From positions 248,001 to 312,000 of the forward strand of contig NZ_CP039432.1 in assembly GCF_005484805.1 (NCBI RefSeq): 64,000 bases of DNA, read 5' to 3'. The stretch is from Rhodococcus sp. SGAir0479. Its GTDB lineage: Bacteria > Actinomycetota > Actinomycetes > Mycobacteriales > Mycobacteriaceae. Position 1 is the first letter of the stretch. Every line of letters starts with the position of its first letter. Shown here one piece after another: positions 43,073 through 51,317 of this stretch. The position numbers were made by a program, and so were the translations under genes. Under the pieces are notes generated by a model. The model saw nothing but the letters and a program-made list of their open reading frames with translations, was not told the DNA's origin and searched no databases.

Positions 43073-44424
43073 CCAGCCCGGACAGGTGGGTACCGCCGGG
43101 CGCATATACTGGCGGCTCGATTCGCAACCTGCCGATGGTCACCTGGGACTCGGCCCGGGCGGAGATCTTGTCCAAGGTCACAGCGTCGTTCGCAGGTGTG
43201 GAAGCGATCGGCTCGAATCTGAACTCGGTGACCAAGCTGGCGTTGAACGCTGCCACCGACGCGCAGTCCGGTGCCTCCCAGGCGCAGGCGTCAGCTGAGG
43301 CCGTGCAAAATACCACGGCCCAGAACGCCGTGGATTTGGCCGAGCTGGTTGCCGTTCGGTCCGGCCAATCATCGGGCGGTACAGCGTTTTCGGACGCATT
43401 CAGCCGCACTGAGTTGGGTCTGGATTACACCACATTCAAGACCGGTCCGGTGGCGGATCTGGTGGTCGTCGACGGCCAGGTGCAACTCAATCGCGTCGGC
43501 GACAAGAACACAGGCAATGTTGTCGCCCTGTCGAAAACCGTGACAGGCGCCGATGATCAACGTGTATCCGTGGTAGTTGGCCGGATGCAGGAGGCCTATA
43601 ACGCCGCTGCTCAGATCGTCGTCCGCTCCGCTGCGGATCTGTCGACTTTCGTCTACGCCCGCATCTATCGGGACAGCATCCATCTCGGTTGGGGCACGCG
43701 CAGTGGGGGCACCACCGTGTACAACAACTGGAGACCCCCGGTATCGACCGCGGTCAATACCGGCGACACCGTCACCATCGAAGCCGTGGGCCGCACCTAC
43801 AAGGTTCTGGTGAACGGCGTTCTCGTCATCGGTCACACGGATGGGGATACCGCCGACGCCCCCCAATCTCCGATCGGAGCGAACAACCGGTCCTTCGGGT
43901 TCGGCTGCCAGTACTACTGGAACGGACTGTTCGGATATTTCTCGTTCGCGATCAACGCACTCACCGCGGCAGATCTCTCTTCGCCGTCGATCGTCGGCAC
44001 CGGGTGGTCGCTGTACCGCCTCAGCTCCGTCGCTGTCGCTCAGCCGGCCGGTGAAGCGCGCCTGGCAGCAGACACTTTTGATACTGTCGGCCCCGCCAAA
44101 AACATCGCCGTACCCGATCTCGGACGCGGCGAGGTGCAGATAGAGAAGGCGGGTTGGTACGCGATCACGACCGCGTATGCCCTGTCTTCGTCTACCACCG
44201 GAGCGCGGGTCGGACTGTGGACCACGCCTGCGCCCGGCGGATCCTGGTCGTTGTCTAGGGTCGGTGCTCGCACGGCCGACGACACGGCGTCCAAAAGCAT
44301 CGGCAGCTCATTCACGGTCTTCCTGCAGCAGGGATCGGTGGTGGCGCCAGGTTACTACCTCGGTGGCAAGAATGGGTTCGTCGGCACGGCAACCTATTTC
44401 GATGGCGCATTGCTGAGCTACTGA
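43069..44424 (+). CDS. Tail fibre / receptor-binding protein 1
   Basis: 451 residues. The N-terminal part (SPDRWVPPGAYTGGSIRNLPMVTWDSARAEILSKVTASFAGV...AATDAQSGASQAQASAEAVQ) is a helical shaft with coiled-coil repeats. From about residue 105, GTAFSDAFSRTELGLDYTTFKTGPVADLVVVDGQVQLNRVGDKNTGNVVALSKT opens a beta-jelly-roll like lectin domain. The C-terminal third (VQIEKAGWYAITTAYALSSSTTGARVGLWT) is a second beta domain of collagen-like/C1q type. It likely binds the target cell surface. Paralogue follows at once. Confidence 0.75.
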   Translation: MTSPDRWVPPGAYTGGSIRNLPMVTWDSARAEILSKVTASFAGVEAIGSNLNSVTKLALNAATDAQSGASQAQASAEAVQNTTAQNAVDLAELVAVRSGQSSGGTAFSDAFSRTELGLDYTTFKTGPVADLVVVDGQVQLNRVGDKNTGNVVALSKTVTGADDQRVSVVVGRMQEAYNAAAQIVVRSAADLSTFVYARIYRDSIHLGWGTRSGGTTVYNNWRPPVSTAVNTGDTVTIEAVGRTYKVLVNGVLVIGHTDGDTADAPQSPIGANNRSFGFGCQYYWNGLFGYFSFAINALTAADLSSPSIVGTGWSLYRLSSVAVAQPAGEARLAADTFDTVGPAKNIAVPDLGRGEVQIEKAGWYAITTAYALSSSTTGARVGLWTTPAPGGSWSLSRVGARTADDTASKSIGSSFTVFLQQGSVVAPGYYLGGKNGFVGTATYFDGALLSY

Positions 44425-44436
44425 TGGAGCCTGACT

Positions 44437-45831
44437 GTGACCTCACCTGACAAATACGTCCCCGCCGGCGCGTACGTCGGCGACGCGGCGGCCTCGAACA
44501 ACATCGGCAACCTCCAGAAACTGACCTGGGAGGGTGCCCGCGAGTCGATGGTCTCCGGCGTCATCGGCTCGTTCGCGGGCGTGACCACCATCGGCGGCAA
44601 CTGGAAGGCGATCACCGACACATCCCAAACCGCCACCACAACAGCGCAAACCCGCTCCTCCGAGGCAAACTCCACCGCCGCCAGTGCGCAGGTGGTTGCC
44701 GATGCCAACAAAGCCACGATCGAGGCACTGAAGCCGCCGTCGCCTGGCGAACAAATCGGTGGTACAACGTTTTCTGATGACTTCGAGCGCACGGTGCTCG
44801 GTTCCGGCTACACCACCCACAAATTTGGTCAAGTCGCGGACCTGACCATTGTCGGCGGTCAGGTTCAGCTGAACCAGCAAGGTGACAAGGGAACCGGCAA
44901 CGTCGTCGCACTGTCGAAGATGGTGCTGCGAAGCGACGATCAAGCAGTCTCCGCGGTAATGGGCCGCGCGAATCAGGCCGGCACAGTCAGTACCTCGCTC
45001 TTCATTCGTGCCGCGCCCGACCTGGCCACCTTCGTCTTCGCCGACGTACTTGCCAATGAAGTGCGGCTCGGACGAGGCACCCGCACAACCGGGCTGAACT
45101 ACACCAGATGGGGCACCGCGGCAGTTACCGTCCGAACCGGCGATACCGTGACCCTGAGCGCGATCGGCGCGAGCTACCAGGTGCTGCTCAACGGGGTCCC
45201 TGTCTTGGCTTACATCGACAGCGTCGAGAGCTCACCCGTCGGGGTGGGGAACAGGTCTTTCGGATTCGACAGCCAGTACTATTGGTCGGGCTTGTTCGGG
45301 TATTTCTCCTTTGCCGTCGCCGCGTTGACGGCTAGTGACCTCGCGTCCCCTCCGGTCACCGGTGTCGGCTGGGCGCTGGCCCGCATCAGTTCCACGAATG
45401 CGCCCCAGCCAGCGGGCTCCCGTGTCGTCGCGGCAGGTACCTTCGACACCGTTCGGCACAGCTCGGCAGTGACGGTCTCTGCCCTGGGGCCCGGGCAAGT
45501 TCAGGTGCCGGTCTCAGGTTGGTACCGGATGAGCCTCGGCCTGTCCTACGCCAAGGCGCTGACCGCCGAGATCGCGGCCGACCTCTGGTGGGCCCCAAGT
45601 TCCGGCGCGACGTGGCGGCAGTTGCGCACCGGGCCCAAGACCGTTCAGCTTCGGGTCGAGAGCACCGAATACGTGACCCTCTACTACGGGTACGCCTCGA
45701 GCGTCGAGGCCACATTCGTCGTCTACCTGCCCGCGGGGGCAGTCGTCGCTCCTGGCTACAGCTCCACTGTCAATAACAATCTCGTCGGCTCCAACACCTA
45801 TTTCGACGGGGCCCTGATCAACCGTACCTAG
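44437..45831 (+). CDS. Tail fibre / receptor-binding protein 2 (paralogue)
   Basis: 464 residues from a GTG 12 bp after the first fibre. It matches it block by block: SPDKYVPAGAYVGDAAASNNIGNLQKLTWEGARESM, then GTTFSDDFERTVLGSGYTTHKFGQVADLTIVGGQVQLNQQGDKGTGNVVALSKM and SFGFDSQYYWSGLFGYFSFAVAALTA. The first halves of the lectin domains are most alike and the tips differ. Two fibres would widen or switch target range. They arose by tandem duplication. Confidence 0.78.
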   Translation: MTSPDKYVPAGAYVGDAAASNNIGNLQKLTWEGARESMVSGVIGSFAGVTTIGGNWKAITDTSQTATTTAQTRSSEANSTAASAQVVADANKATIEALKPPSPGEQIGGTTFSDDFERTVLGSGYTTHKFGQVADLTIVGGQVQLNQQGDKGTGNVVALSKMVLRSDDQAVSAVMGRANQAGTVSTSLFIRAAPDLATFVFADVLANEVRLGRGTRTTGLNYTRWGTAAVTVRTGDTVTLSAIGASYQVLLNGVPVLAYIDSVESSPVGVGNRSFGFDSQYYWSGLFGYFSFAVAALTASDLASPPVTGVGWALARISSTNAPQPAGSRVVAAGTFDTVRHSSAVTVSALGPGQVQVPVSGWYRMSLGLSYAKALTAEIAADLWWAPSSGATWRQLRTGPKTVQLRVESTEYVTLYYGYASSVEATFVVYLPAGAVVAPGYSSTVNNNLVGSNTYFDGALINRT

Positions 45832-45922
45832 CCGGTGCCCAACTCAACACCGAGGCCTTCGCAGGGCCGACTTGATCGAGCCCCCACCCGTTGGCGATCC
45901 TACTAACCTCCTGGAGTCCACA

Positions 45923-45973
45923 ATGGCGCAAAGCCATCACCTGCCGACAGTGCCCAGGTTCGAAGGGACCTGA
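45923..45973 (+). CDS. 16-residue ORF coupled to the next gene
   Basis: ATG at 45923 with CTGGAG upstream encodes MAQSHHLPTVPRFEGT. Its stop TGA overlaps the next ATG (TGATG at 45971-45975). It probably serves translational coupling for the gene at 45973, which also has GAAGGGACC upstream. Confidence 0.4.
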   Translation: MAQSHHLPTVPRFEGT

Positions 45974-46365
45974 TGCCTGTTCTCGAAACCACGCTGGTCA
46001 GCGCCGCCACCTTCCTGGGCGGCTCCGGCGCCACCAGCTTCTACTCCTGGCTGCGGGCCCGGAATGCTCAACCAGCACAGACTATTCGACACGAAGTATC
46101 CGCCGCCAAACAGGTCAACGACATCGCCTTGGCGACCCTGTCCCGTGTGTCGGAAGAACTGCGAGTCGTCTCCCTGCGGCTCGACGGCGTAGAGGCCGCG
46201 CAGGCCGCGTCCATGCAGGAATTGGACCGTGTCACCGGCCTCTTCCGCGAGGCGCTCGCGGTACTGCGCGGCGTAATCGAAGCGGCCCAGCACGGCCGCA
46301 TCCCGGAACTGAACCTGTCCAAAGAACTCATGGACGAGGTCGAACACAGCGAAGGAATCACATGA
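45973..46365 (+). CDS. Membrane-anchored coiled-coil protein
   Basis: 130 residues. An N-terminal hydrophobic stretch (LVSAATFLGGSGATSFYSWL) is followed by a long helix with heptads (VNDIALATLSRVSEELRVVSLRLDGVEAAQAASMQELDRVTGLFREALAVLRGVIEAAQ). The shape resembles phage spanin/Rz-like or holin-associated proteins. It overlaps the next gene by 4 bp (ATGA). The function is not established. Confidence 0.55.
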   Translation: MPVLETTLVSAATFLGGSGATSFYSWLRARNAQPAQTIRHEVSAAKQVNDIALATLSRVSEELRVVSLRLDGVEAAQAASMQELDRVTGLFREALAVLRGVIEAAQHGRIPELNLSKELMDEVEHSEGIT

Positions 46366-46697
46366 CATCTCCGATCGACCCCGGATACCTCGGCTACCAG
46401 CCAAAGATCGAACCACTCAAACTCACCACCGGCGCCGGCTTCGTGCAGACCATTCAGCCCTCCGGTGGGGCCGTATTCCCAGCCGGAACAACCGTTTCCA
46501 TCGTGCTCACCGCGCCCGGCGGCGCATCGCTGGGTACCTGGCCCGCCACGGTCACCCCGACCGCGGCCAGCTGGACCGTTCCCGCGGCCACATCCGATCC
46601 GATCCCCACCAATTCGCGCTACACGATGTTGGTCACCTACACGACCACCCCAGCCACCACCTACGCCTGGTACGTCGGCTCCGTCATCCGCAACTGA
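46362..46697 (+). CDS. Small beta-sandwich phage structural protein
   Basis: 111 residues. PLKLTTGAGFVQTIQPSGGAVFPAGTTVSIVLTAPGGASLGTWPATVTPTAASWTVPAATSDPIPTNSRYTMLVTYTTTPATTYAWYVGSVIRN reads as an Ig-like domain, like the LtfC-type minor tail proteins of actinophages. It starts within the previous stop. It may decorate the fibre or the tail. Confidence 0.62.
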   Translation: MTSPIDPGYLGYQPKIEPLKLTTGAGFVQTIQPSGGAVFPAGTTVSIVLTAPGGASLGTWPATVTPTAASWTVPAATSDPIPTNSRYTMLVTYTTTPATTYAWYVGSVIRN

Positions 46698-46758
46698 CCT
46701 CATTCGCCGCTCGACAACCGCGAAACTCATTGCATAAACAATCTTCAAGGAGAACATC

Positions 46759-47109
46759 ATGGCTATTGCTGTTACGTCGACCAAGAACGCTCTGTGCGTG
46801 GCATACGCCAATACCGCGCCCACAGTGTACGTTTCGGTCCACACCGGCGACCCGGGCCCCACCGGCCTCGCGGAAGCCTCGGGTGGTTCGCCGGCCTATG
46901 CCCGCGTGGCCACCACGTGGGGCGCGCCGGCCAACGGCCAGATCACCGGCAGCCAGGTCACCGTGAACCTGCCCGCCGGCACCTACACCCACGCCGGTCT
47001 GTGGAGCGCCGCCACCGGCGGTACGTTCATCGACAAGGTTGCGATCGCCCCGACCACGCTGGGAGCGCAGGGCACTCTGCTGATCACCCCGACCTTTGCC
47101 GTGAGCTGA
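46759..47109 (+). CDS. Tail fibre-related small protein
   Basis: 116 residues. TAPTVYVSVHTGDPGPTGLAEASGGSPAYARVATTWGAPANGQITGSQVTVNLPAGTYTHAGLWSAATGGTFIDKVAIAPTTLGAQGTLLITPTFAVS is a familiar pattern of actinophage tail fibre small proteins (HTGDPG... near the start, THAGLW later). ATG has AGGAGAAC upstream. It probably forms a small beta-barrel at the tail tip. Confidence 0.7.
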   Translation: MAIAVTSTKNALCVAYANTAPTVYVSVHTGDPGPTGLAEASGGSPAYARVATTWGAPANGQITGSQVTVNLPAGTYTHAGLWSAATGGTFIDKVAIAPTTLGAQGTLLITPTFAVS

Positions 47110-47135
47110 TCCACCTCTTCGATTTGGAGGCTGCT

Positions 47136-47573
47136 ATGTCAGCACCAGCACAGGCGATCGTGGCCACAGTGCCCACGCGACCGACGGTGCTCACCGCGGT
47201 CGCGGCGCCACCGACGACGGTAGTGGCACTGCCGCGGTCGCCGGTCAGCCGGGTCGACGGTGCGCGGGTCCCGATCATTCCGGCGTTCGTTTACGCCGCG
47301 TTCGGCGGAACCGCCACCCCAGCCGTGATGTGCAAGCCCTCGGCCAAGCTCGTCACCGAGGCGACCGGGCTCGGATCTTTGACCTTCGCTACGAAACCCG
47401 CAACGCGGGCGACTCCTTCGCTCGGCAGTGGAGGATCGGCAACGGCGCGTGTCGCTGTAGGGCCCGGCGGCCAGGTTGTCCTGGCCGCGGGCTTCGGCGC
47501 CGCGGTGGCGGCCCGTACCGCCAACGCGGTCACCACTGCCACCGGCGACCTTTCGGTCGCGATCGGACCGTAA
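47136..47573 (+). CDS. Last gene of the tail operon, unknown
   Basis: 145 residues, low complexity: Ala, Thr, Val and Pro repeats (VATVPTRPTVLTAVAAPPTTVVALPRS), then FVYAAFGGTATPAVMCKPSAKLVTEA and a Gly/Ala-rich end. ATG has TTGGAGG upstream. It looks like a fibre-tip or surface-interacting protein; I do not recognise the family. Two hairpins follow, at 47610 and 47661, closing the operon. Confidence 0.6.
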   Translation: MSAPAQAIVATVPTRPTVLTAVAAPPTTVVALPRSPVSRVDGARVPIIPAFVYAAFGGTATPAVMCKPSAKLVTEATGLGSLTFATKPATRATPSLGSGGSATARVAVGPGGQVVLAAGFGAAVAARTANAVTTATGDLSVAIGP

Positions 47574-47609
47574 TTCGGTACTCCTTCCCTAACTCCGTGC
47601 ACGCGGGCG

Positions 47610-47703
47610 GCACCACCTCTAGTGGTGCAGTCATTCACGACGCCGGGGGGATCGTGTTCTACATGTGCCGCGCTCAACCTTTGGTTTTGAGCGCGGCACA
47701 TGT
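47610..47703 (+). terminator. Two hairpins ending the tail operon
   Basis: First: GCACCAC (47610-47616) and GTGGTGC (47622-47628). Second: ACATGTGCCGCGCTCAA (47661-47677) and its exact complement (47687-47703), followed by CTTTTCT. The second is a strong intrinsic terminator, 88 bp after the last tail gene, and marks the end of the late unit. Confidence 0.8.
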
Positions 47704-47889
47704 CTTTTCTCGACTTGTCACAGGGCGGTCGACGAACCACGCCTGGCGCAAGTTCTTTCCATTGCCGGATCGAAGGGTCTTGGGGCAATGTCATCGGAAC
47801 GGTCGATTGTCGCAGGGTGGCGGCACGTGCGAACTCGGCGAAGGCGTCTCTAGTCCTTCACCAACCGGATCGCCGGAACGGCGACATGT

Positions 47890-48215
47890 CCTACGCTGGG
47901 CCTGCACCGCGCCCTTCAACCTGACGTGGGTGGCGATCGGTGGAGGATTCGACGGCCCCAACCCGTACAACATCATGAACTTCGTCCGGCGGGTTCCGGC
48001 TGGCGCGTGCCTGACATCCGCGACGCTCTTGCCGTCTGTGCTCCCTGTCGACGCGATGGCGATCACATTGGGACTACGCACCCGCTGCGGCAACGAGGAC
48101 AACCATCCGCGGACGGAGGGGCAGAAGATGACTTCGGTCCAGCAGATCCGGCGACTGGTCAGAGTGGCGGACGAGCTGGGTCGTGAATTGGCCACGGCAA
48201 GAAGGCACGGGGCAT
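47890..48215 (+). pseudogene. BKACE (DUF849, beta-keto acid cleavage enzyme) C-terminal remnant
   Basis: The open stretch has GPNPYNIMNFVRRVPAGACLTSATLLPSVLPVDAMAITLGLRTRCGNEDN and KMTSVQQIRRLVRVADELGRELATA. These match the last third of a 3-keto-5-aminohexanoate cleavage-type protein: the NxMNFxRRVP block, the RxGxEDN zinc-site region and the final helix. The upstream two thirds, including the catalytic zinc histidines, is absent and the reading runs on past the normal end. It is a cut chromosomal gene at the right edge of the island. Confidence 0.62.
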
Positions 48216-48371
48216 CAGCCTGCTCGGAACCATGTCCACCGACGCGGACGAAACCCTCGCCGAGCTCAGGTACGCCCAGACCCGGCGGCTTGGCCTGGGA
48301 GGCACGCACCGCGGCCCACCCGGCTGCTCTCGTTCTCTGCGACGAGAACGCCGATCGGGTAGGAACGAGTC

Positions 48372-48560
48372 ATGGCTACCTACAGAGTTCTCGATCCTCA
48401 TGGAAGTGTCGTCGCGACGGACGATTTCGACAGCGCGCAGGAGGCGCACGCATGGTTCGTCGACAACAAGGCGGACAACTCGGAGCTGGGCTGGCGGATG
48501 GAAGTCGAGCACGACGGTGAATGGTCGTTCTTCGACGACTCCGAGGGCACCTCGGAGTAG
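48372..48560 (+). CDS. Small hypothetical protein
   Basis: 62 residues: ATYRVLDPHGSVVATDDFDSAQEAHAWFVDNKADNSELGWRMEVEHDGEWSFFDDSEG. Acidic, alternating strand and helix; the pattern is common in small conserved actinobacterial proteins of unknown role. ATG has GTAGGAACGAG upstream. Probably outside the island, as codon use is chromosomal. Confidence 0.65.
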   Translation: MATYRVLDPHGSVVATDDFDSAQEAHAWFVDNKADNSELGWRMEVEHDGEWSFFDDSEGTSE

Positions 48561-48665
48561 GAACACTTCTGCGGCCGGTCGGCGGTAGGCCGCAAACCGG
48601 GCACGTTCGGGTACCGGGAGCGCACAATGTGCGTACAGCCTGGGAACTCGAGCGGAGGTGCCCGC

Positions 48666-50912
48666 ATGTCGACACGGACGATCGACGGCCGTCGGGTTGC
48701 GGTGAGCAGACTCGACAAGGTGCTCTACCCGGCCACGGGTACCACCAAGGGCGAGGTGATCGACTACTACACCGCGATCGCCCCGGCTATGCTGCCGCAC
48801 GTCGTCGACCGGCCGGCCACTCGGAAACGGTGGCCCAACGGGGTCGACGAGCCGGCGTTCTTCGAGAAGAACCTGGCTGCGTCGGCGCCCGACTGGATCA
48901 CCACGCACGCCGTGCACCACAAGGACCGCACGGTGCGCTACCCCGTCGTCGATTCCACCGCGGCTCTGGTGTGGATCGGGCAGCAGGCCGCGCTGGAAGT
49001 GCATGTGCCGCAATGGCAATTCGTGAACGGTGAGCCCGGACCCGCCACGCGGCTGGTGTTCGACCTGGACCCCGGGGAGGGGGTCGGGCTGCCCGACTGT
49101 GCGCGCGTCGCCTTCGCGGTGCGCGATCTCGTGGCCACCCTCGGCTGGACCGCCTACCCGGTCACCAGTGGCAGCAAGGGAATTCACGTCTACGTGCCGC
49201 TCGACCGCACCCTCGCCCCCGGTGGGGCGTCGACGGTTGCCCGCAAGGTGGCCTCGAGTCTGGAGCAACTTCACCCCGACCTGGTGACCGCGACCATGGC
49301 GAAATCGGTCCGCGCCGGAAAGGTGTTCCTGGACTGGAGTCAGAACAATCCCGCCAAGACCACGATCGCGCCGTACTCCCTGCGCGGGCGCACCGAACCC
49401 ACGGTCGCGGCACCGCGCACGTGGGAGGAACTCGAGGATCCGGACCTACGGCACCTGCGCTTCGACGAGGTGCTCGACCGGTTCCGCCGCGACGGAGACC
49501 TTCTCGTCGATCTCGACGACCGGATGGACGCCCTCAGCGAATACCGCCGCAAGCGTGACCCTGCGCGCACACCCGAACCCATTCCGCGGACCGCGGCCGA
49601 AGGCGGCGAAGGCAACTCGTTCGTGATCCAGGAGCACCACGCCCGGCGCCTGCACTACGACTTCCGCCTCGAACGGGACGGTGTCATGGTCTCGTGGGCG
49701 GTGCCGCGCGGGCTCCCGACGTCGTCGAAGGAGAATCGGCTGGCGGTGCACACCGAGGACCACCCGCTCGAGTACGCGAGCTTCTCCGGGTCTATCCCCA
49801 AGGGCGAGTACGGCGGCGGCACGGTGAGCATCTGGGACGCCGGCACCTACGAGCCGGTGAAATGGCGCGACGACGAGGTGATCGTGCGCCTGTTCGGGGA
49901 GCGCGCGCAGGGGCAGTTCGCGCTCATCCGGACCAAGGGCGACCAGTGGCTGATGCACCGGATGAAGAACGAGGACACCGGCGGTGGCACCGGCGACCTG
50001 CCGCGGGGCCTGCAGCCGATGCTCGCGACCGCGGGCAGTGTCGAGGGCCTGGACCCGGACGAGTGGGCGTTCGAGGGGAAATGGGACGGTATCCGGCTTC
50101 TCGTCGAGTTCGACGGAAGCGACCTCACCTTGAGGGGTCGTGCCGGCAACGACGTCACCGACCGCTACCCGGCGCTGCAGTCGCTGGTGCACACCCTCGC
50201 CGGGCATCGCGTGGTTCTCGACGGCGAGGTCGTGAGCGTGGACGCCGCCGGCCACACCGACTTCACCGCGCTGCAGGCCGGGGAGGCGGCGCGATTCTGG
50301 GCCTTCGACATCCTCCATCTGGACGGGGTGTCGCTGCTGCGCAAGAAGTACGACGATCGACGGCGCGTGCTCGAGGCGCTGGCCACCGCGGTCGACGGCC
50401 TCGAGGTCCCACCCCGACTCAGCGGTCCGGTGGAGAGCGTCGTCGAGCAGGGACAGCACCTCGAGGGCATCGTCGCCAAGCGGCGCGACTCCGTCTACCT
50501 CCCCGGTAAACGCGGGACCGCCTGGATCAAGACCAAGAACTGGCTGACGCAGGAGGCCGTCATCGGGGGCTGGGTCCGCGGCCGAGGCGCCCGCGAGGGG
50601 CGCCTCGGTGCGTTGCTGCTGGGAGTGCCGGCCGCGGGCGGCCTCCGCTACGTCGGGCGGGTCGGCACGGGCTTCAGCGAACGAGACCTCGACCGCCTGG
50701 CGGGACTGCTCTCGCCCCTCGAGCGCAAGACCAGCCCGTTCGCGGGGGAGGTCCCGGACGTGCGCGGACGCGAGACGGTCTGGGTGACACCGAAGCTGGT
50801 CGGCGAGGTGCGGTTCCGTGACCGCACCGACGCCGGCCGGCTACGGCACCCGAGCTGGCGGGGTCTGCGTGAGGACAAGCGCGCGGACGACGTTCACGAC
50901 GAGTCCCGCTGA
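48666..50912 (+). CDS. ligD: ATP-dependent DNA ligase D (Pol-PE-Lig)
   Basis: 748 residues with all three LigD domains in mycobacterial order. Polymerase/primase (1-290): VDSTAALVWIGQQAALEVH, RLVFDLDPGEGV with the metal Asp pair, SGSKGIHVYVPL. Phosphoesterase (about 320-440): FVIQEHHARRLHYDFRLERDGVMVSWAVPRG with the His and Asp metal residues. Ligase (about 455-748): EGKWDGIRLL (the KxDG nucleotidyl Lys), VVLDGEVV, LEGIVAKR and WIKTKNW. It seals ends in Ku-dependent end joining. No Ku gene is in the window. The start has GGAGG twelve bases upstream. Confidence 0.92.
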   Translation: MSTRTIDGRRVAVSRLDKVLYPATGTTKGEVIDYYTAIAPAMLPHVVDRPATRKRWPNGVDEPAFFEKNLAASAPDWITTHAVHHKDRTVRYPVVDSTAALVWIGQQAALEVHVPQWQFVNGEPGPATRLVFDLDPGEGVGLPDCARVAFAVRDLVATLGWTAYPVTSGSKGIHVYVPLDRTLAPGGASTVARKVASSLEQLHPDLVTATMAKSVRAGKVFLDWSQNNPAKTTIAPYSLRGRTEPTVAAPRTWEELEDPDLRHLRFDEVLDRFRRDGDLLVDLDDRMDALSEYRRKRDPARTPEPIPRTAAEGGEGNSFVIQEHHARRLHYDFRLERDGVMVSWAVPRGLPTSSKENRLAVHTEDHPLEYASFSGSIPKGEYGGGTVSIWDAGTYEPVKWRDDEVIVRLFGERAQGQFALIRTKGDQWLMHRMKNEDTGGGTGDLPRGLQPMLATAGSVEGLDPDEWAFEGKWDGIRLLVEFDGSDLTLRGRAGNDVTDRYPALQSLVHTLAGHRVVLDGEVVSVDAAGHTDFTALQAGEAARFWAFDILHLDGVSLLRKKYDDRRRVLEALATAVDGLEVPPRLSGPVESVVEQGQHLEGIVAKRRDSVYLPGKRGTAWIKTKNWLTQEAVIGGWVRGRGAREGRLGALLLGVPAAGGLRYVGRVGTGFSERDLDRLAGLLSPLERKTSPFAGEVPDVRGRETVWVTPKLVGEVRFRDRTDAGRLRHPSWRGLREDKRADDVHDESR

Positions 50913-51259
50913 GAGGAATCGTGGTCGGCCCCGCCACCGGGGCGTCCGCGGAGTTCGGTCAGGTGCTTGCGCTGCTCGAGCAGTTCCCGGCGTTCGTCCT
51001 CGAGTGCGAGGATTTCTCGCACGCCGATGAGGTTGACGCCGAGATCGACCAATTCCCCGATGCGCCTGACACGTTCGACGTCGTCCGGGCTGTAACGCCG
51101 GGTGCCGCCGTCGGTGCGGCCGGGATCGATCAGCCCGCGCCGTTCGTACAGGCGCAGGGTCTGAGGCCCGACGCCGGACAGCTCGGCGGTGACGGAGATT
51201 CCGTACACGCCGTGCGAGGACGGCGGTCGGGACAGAGGTTTCGAGGTAGTTGAAGTCAC
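50894..51259 (-). CDS. MerR-family regulator (HspR-like)
   Basis: 121 residues from a GTG with GGGAGGT upstream. YGISVTAELSGVGPQTLRLYERRGLIDPGRTDGGTRRYSPDDVERVRRIGELVDLGVNLIGVREILALEDERRELLEQR is the MerR HTH and wing followed by a coiled coil, closest to HspR. HspR represses chaperone operons, usually dnaK-dnaJ; those genes are not here. The C-terminus has no metal-binding Cys. It overlaps the ligD end by 19 bp, convergently, and follows the gene at 51695 on the same strand. Confidence 0.8.
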   Translation of the reverse strand: MTSTTSKPLSRPPSSHGVYGISVTAELSGVGPQTLRLYERRGLIDPGRTDGGTRRYSPDDVERVRRIGELVDLGVNLIGVREILALEDERRELLEQRKHLTELRGRPGGGADHDSSQRDSS

Positions 51260-51317
51260 GGGGGGTACCTCCCTTCTCGGGGTCGGTCGGACCGGAATGC
51301 CCGCGGACGTCGATGGG

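Noticed and set aside
22416-48371. An intact, inducible prophage
   Set aside because: No integrase, terminase, portal, capsid or protease gene, no attachment-site repeats, and several pseudogenes were found.
47330-48520. A 396-codon plus-strand open frame after the tail operon
   Set aside because: It starts inside the last tail gene, crosses two hairpins and joins unrelated pieces; only the BKACE-like part is meaningful.
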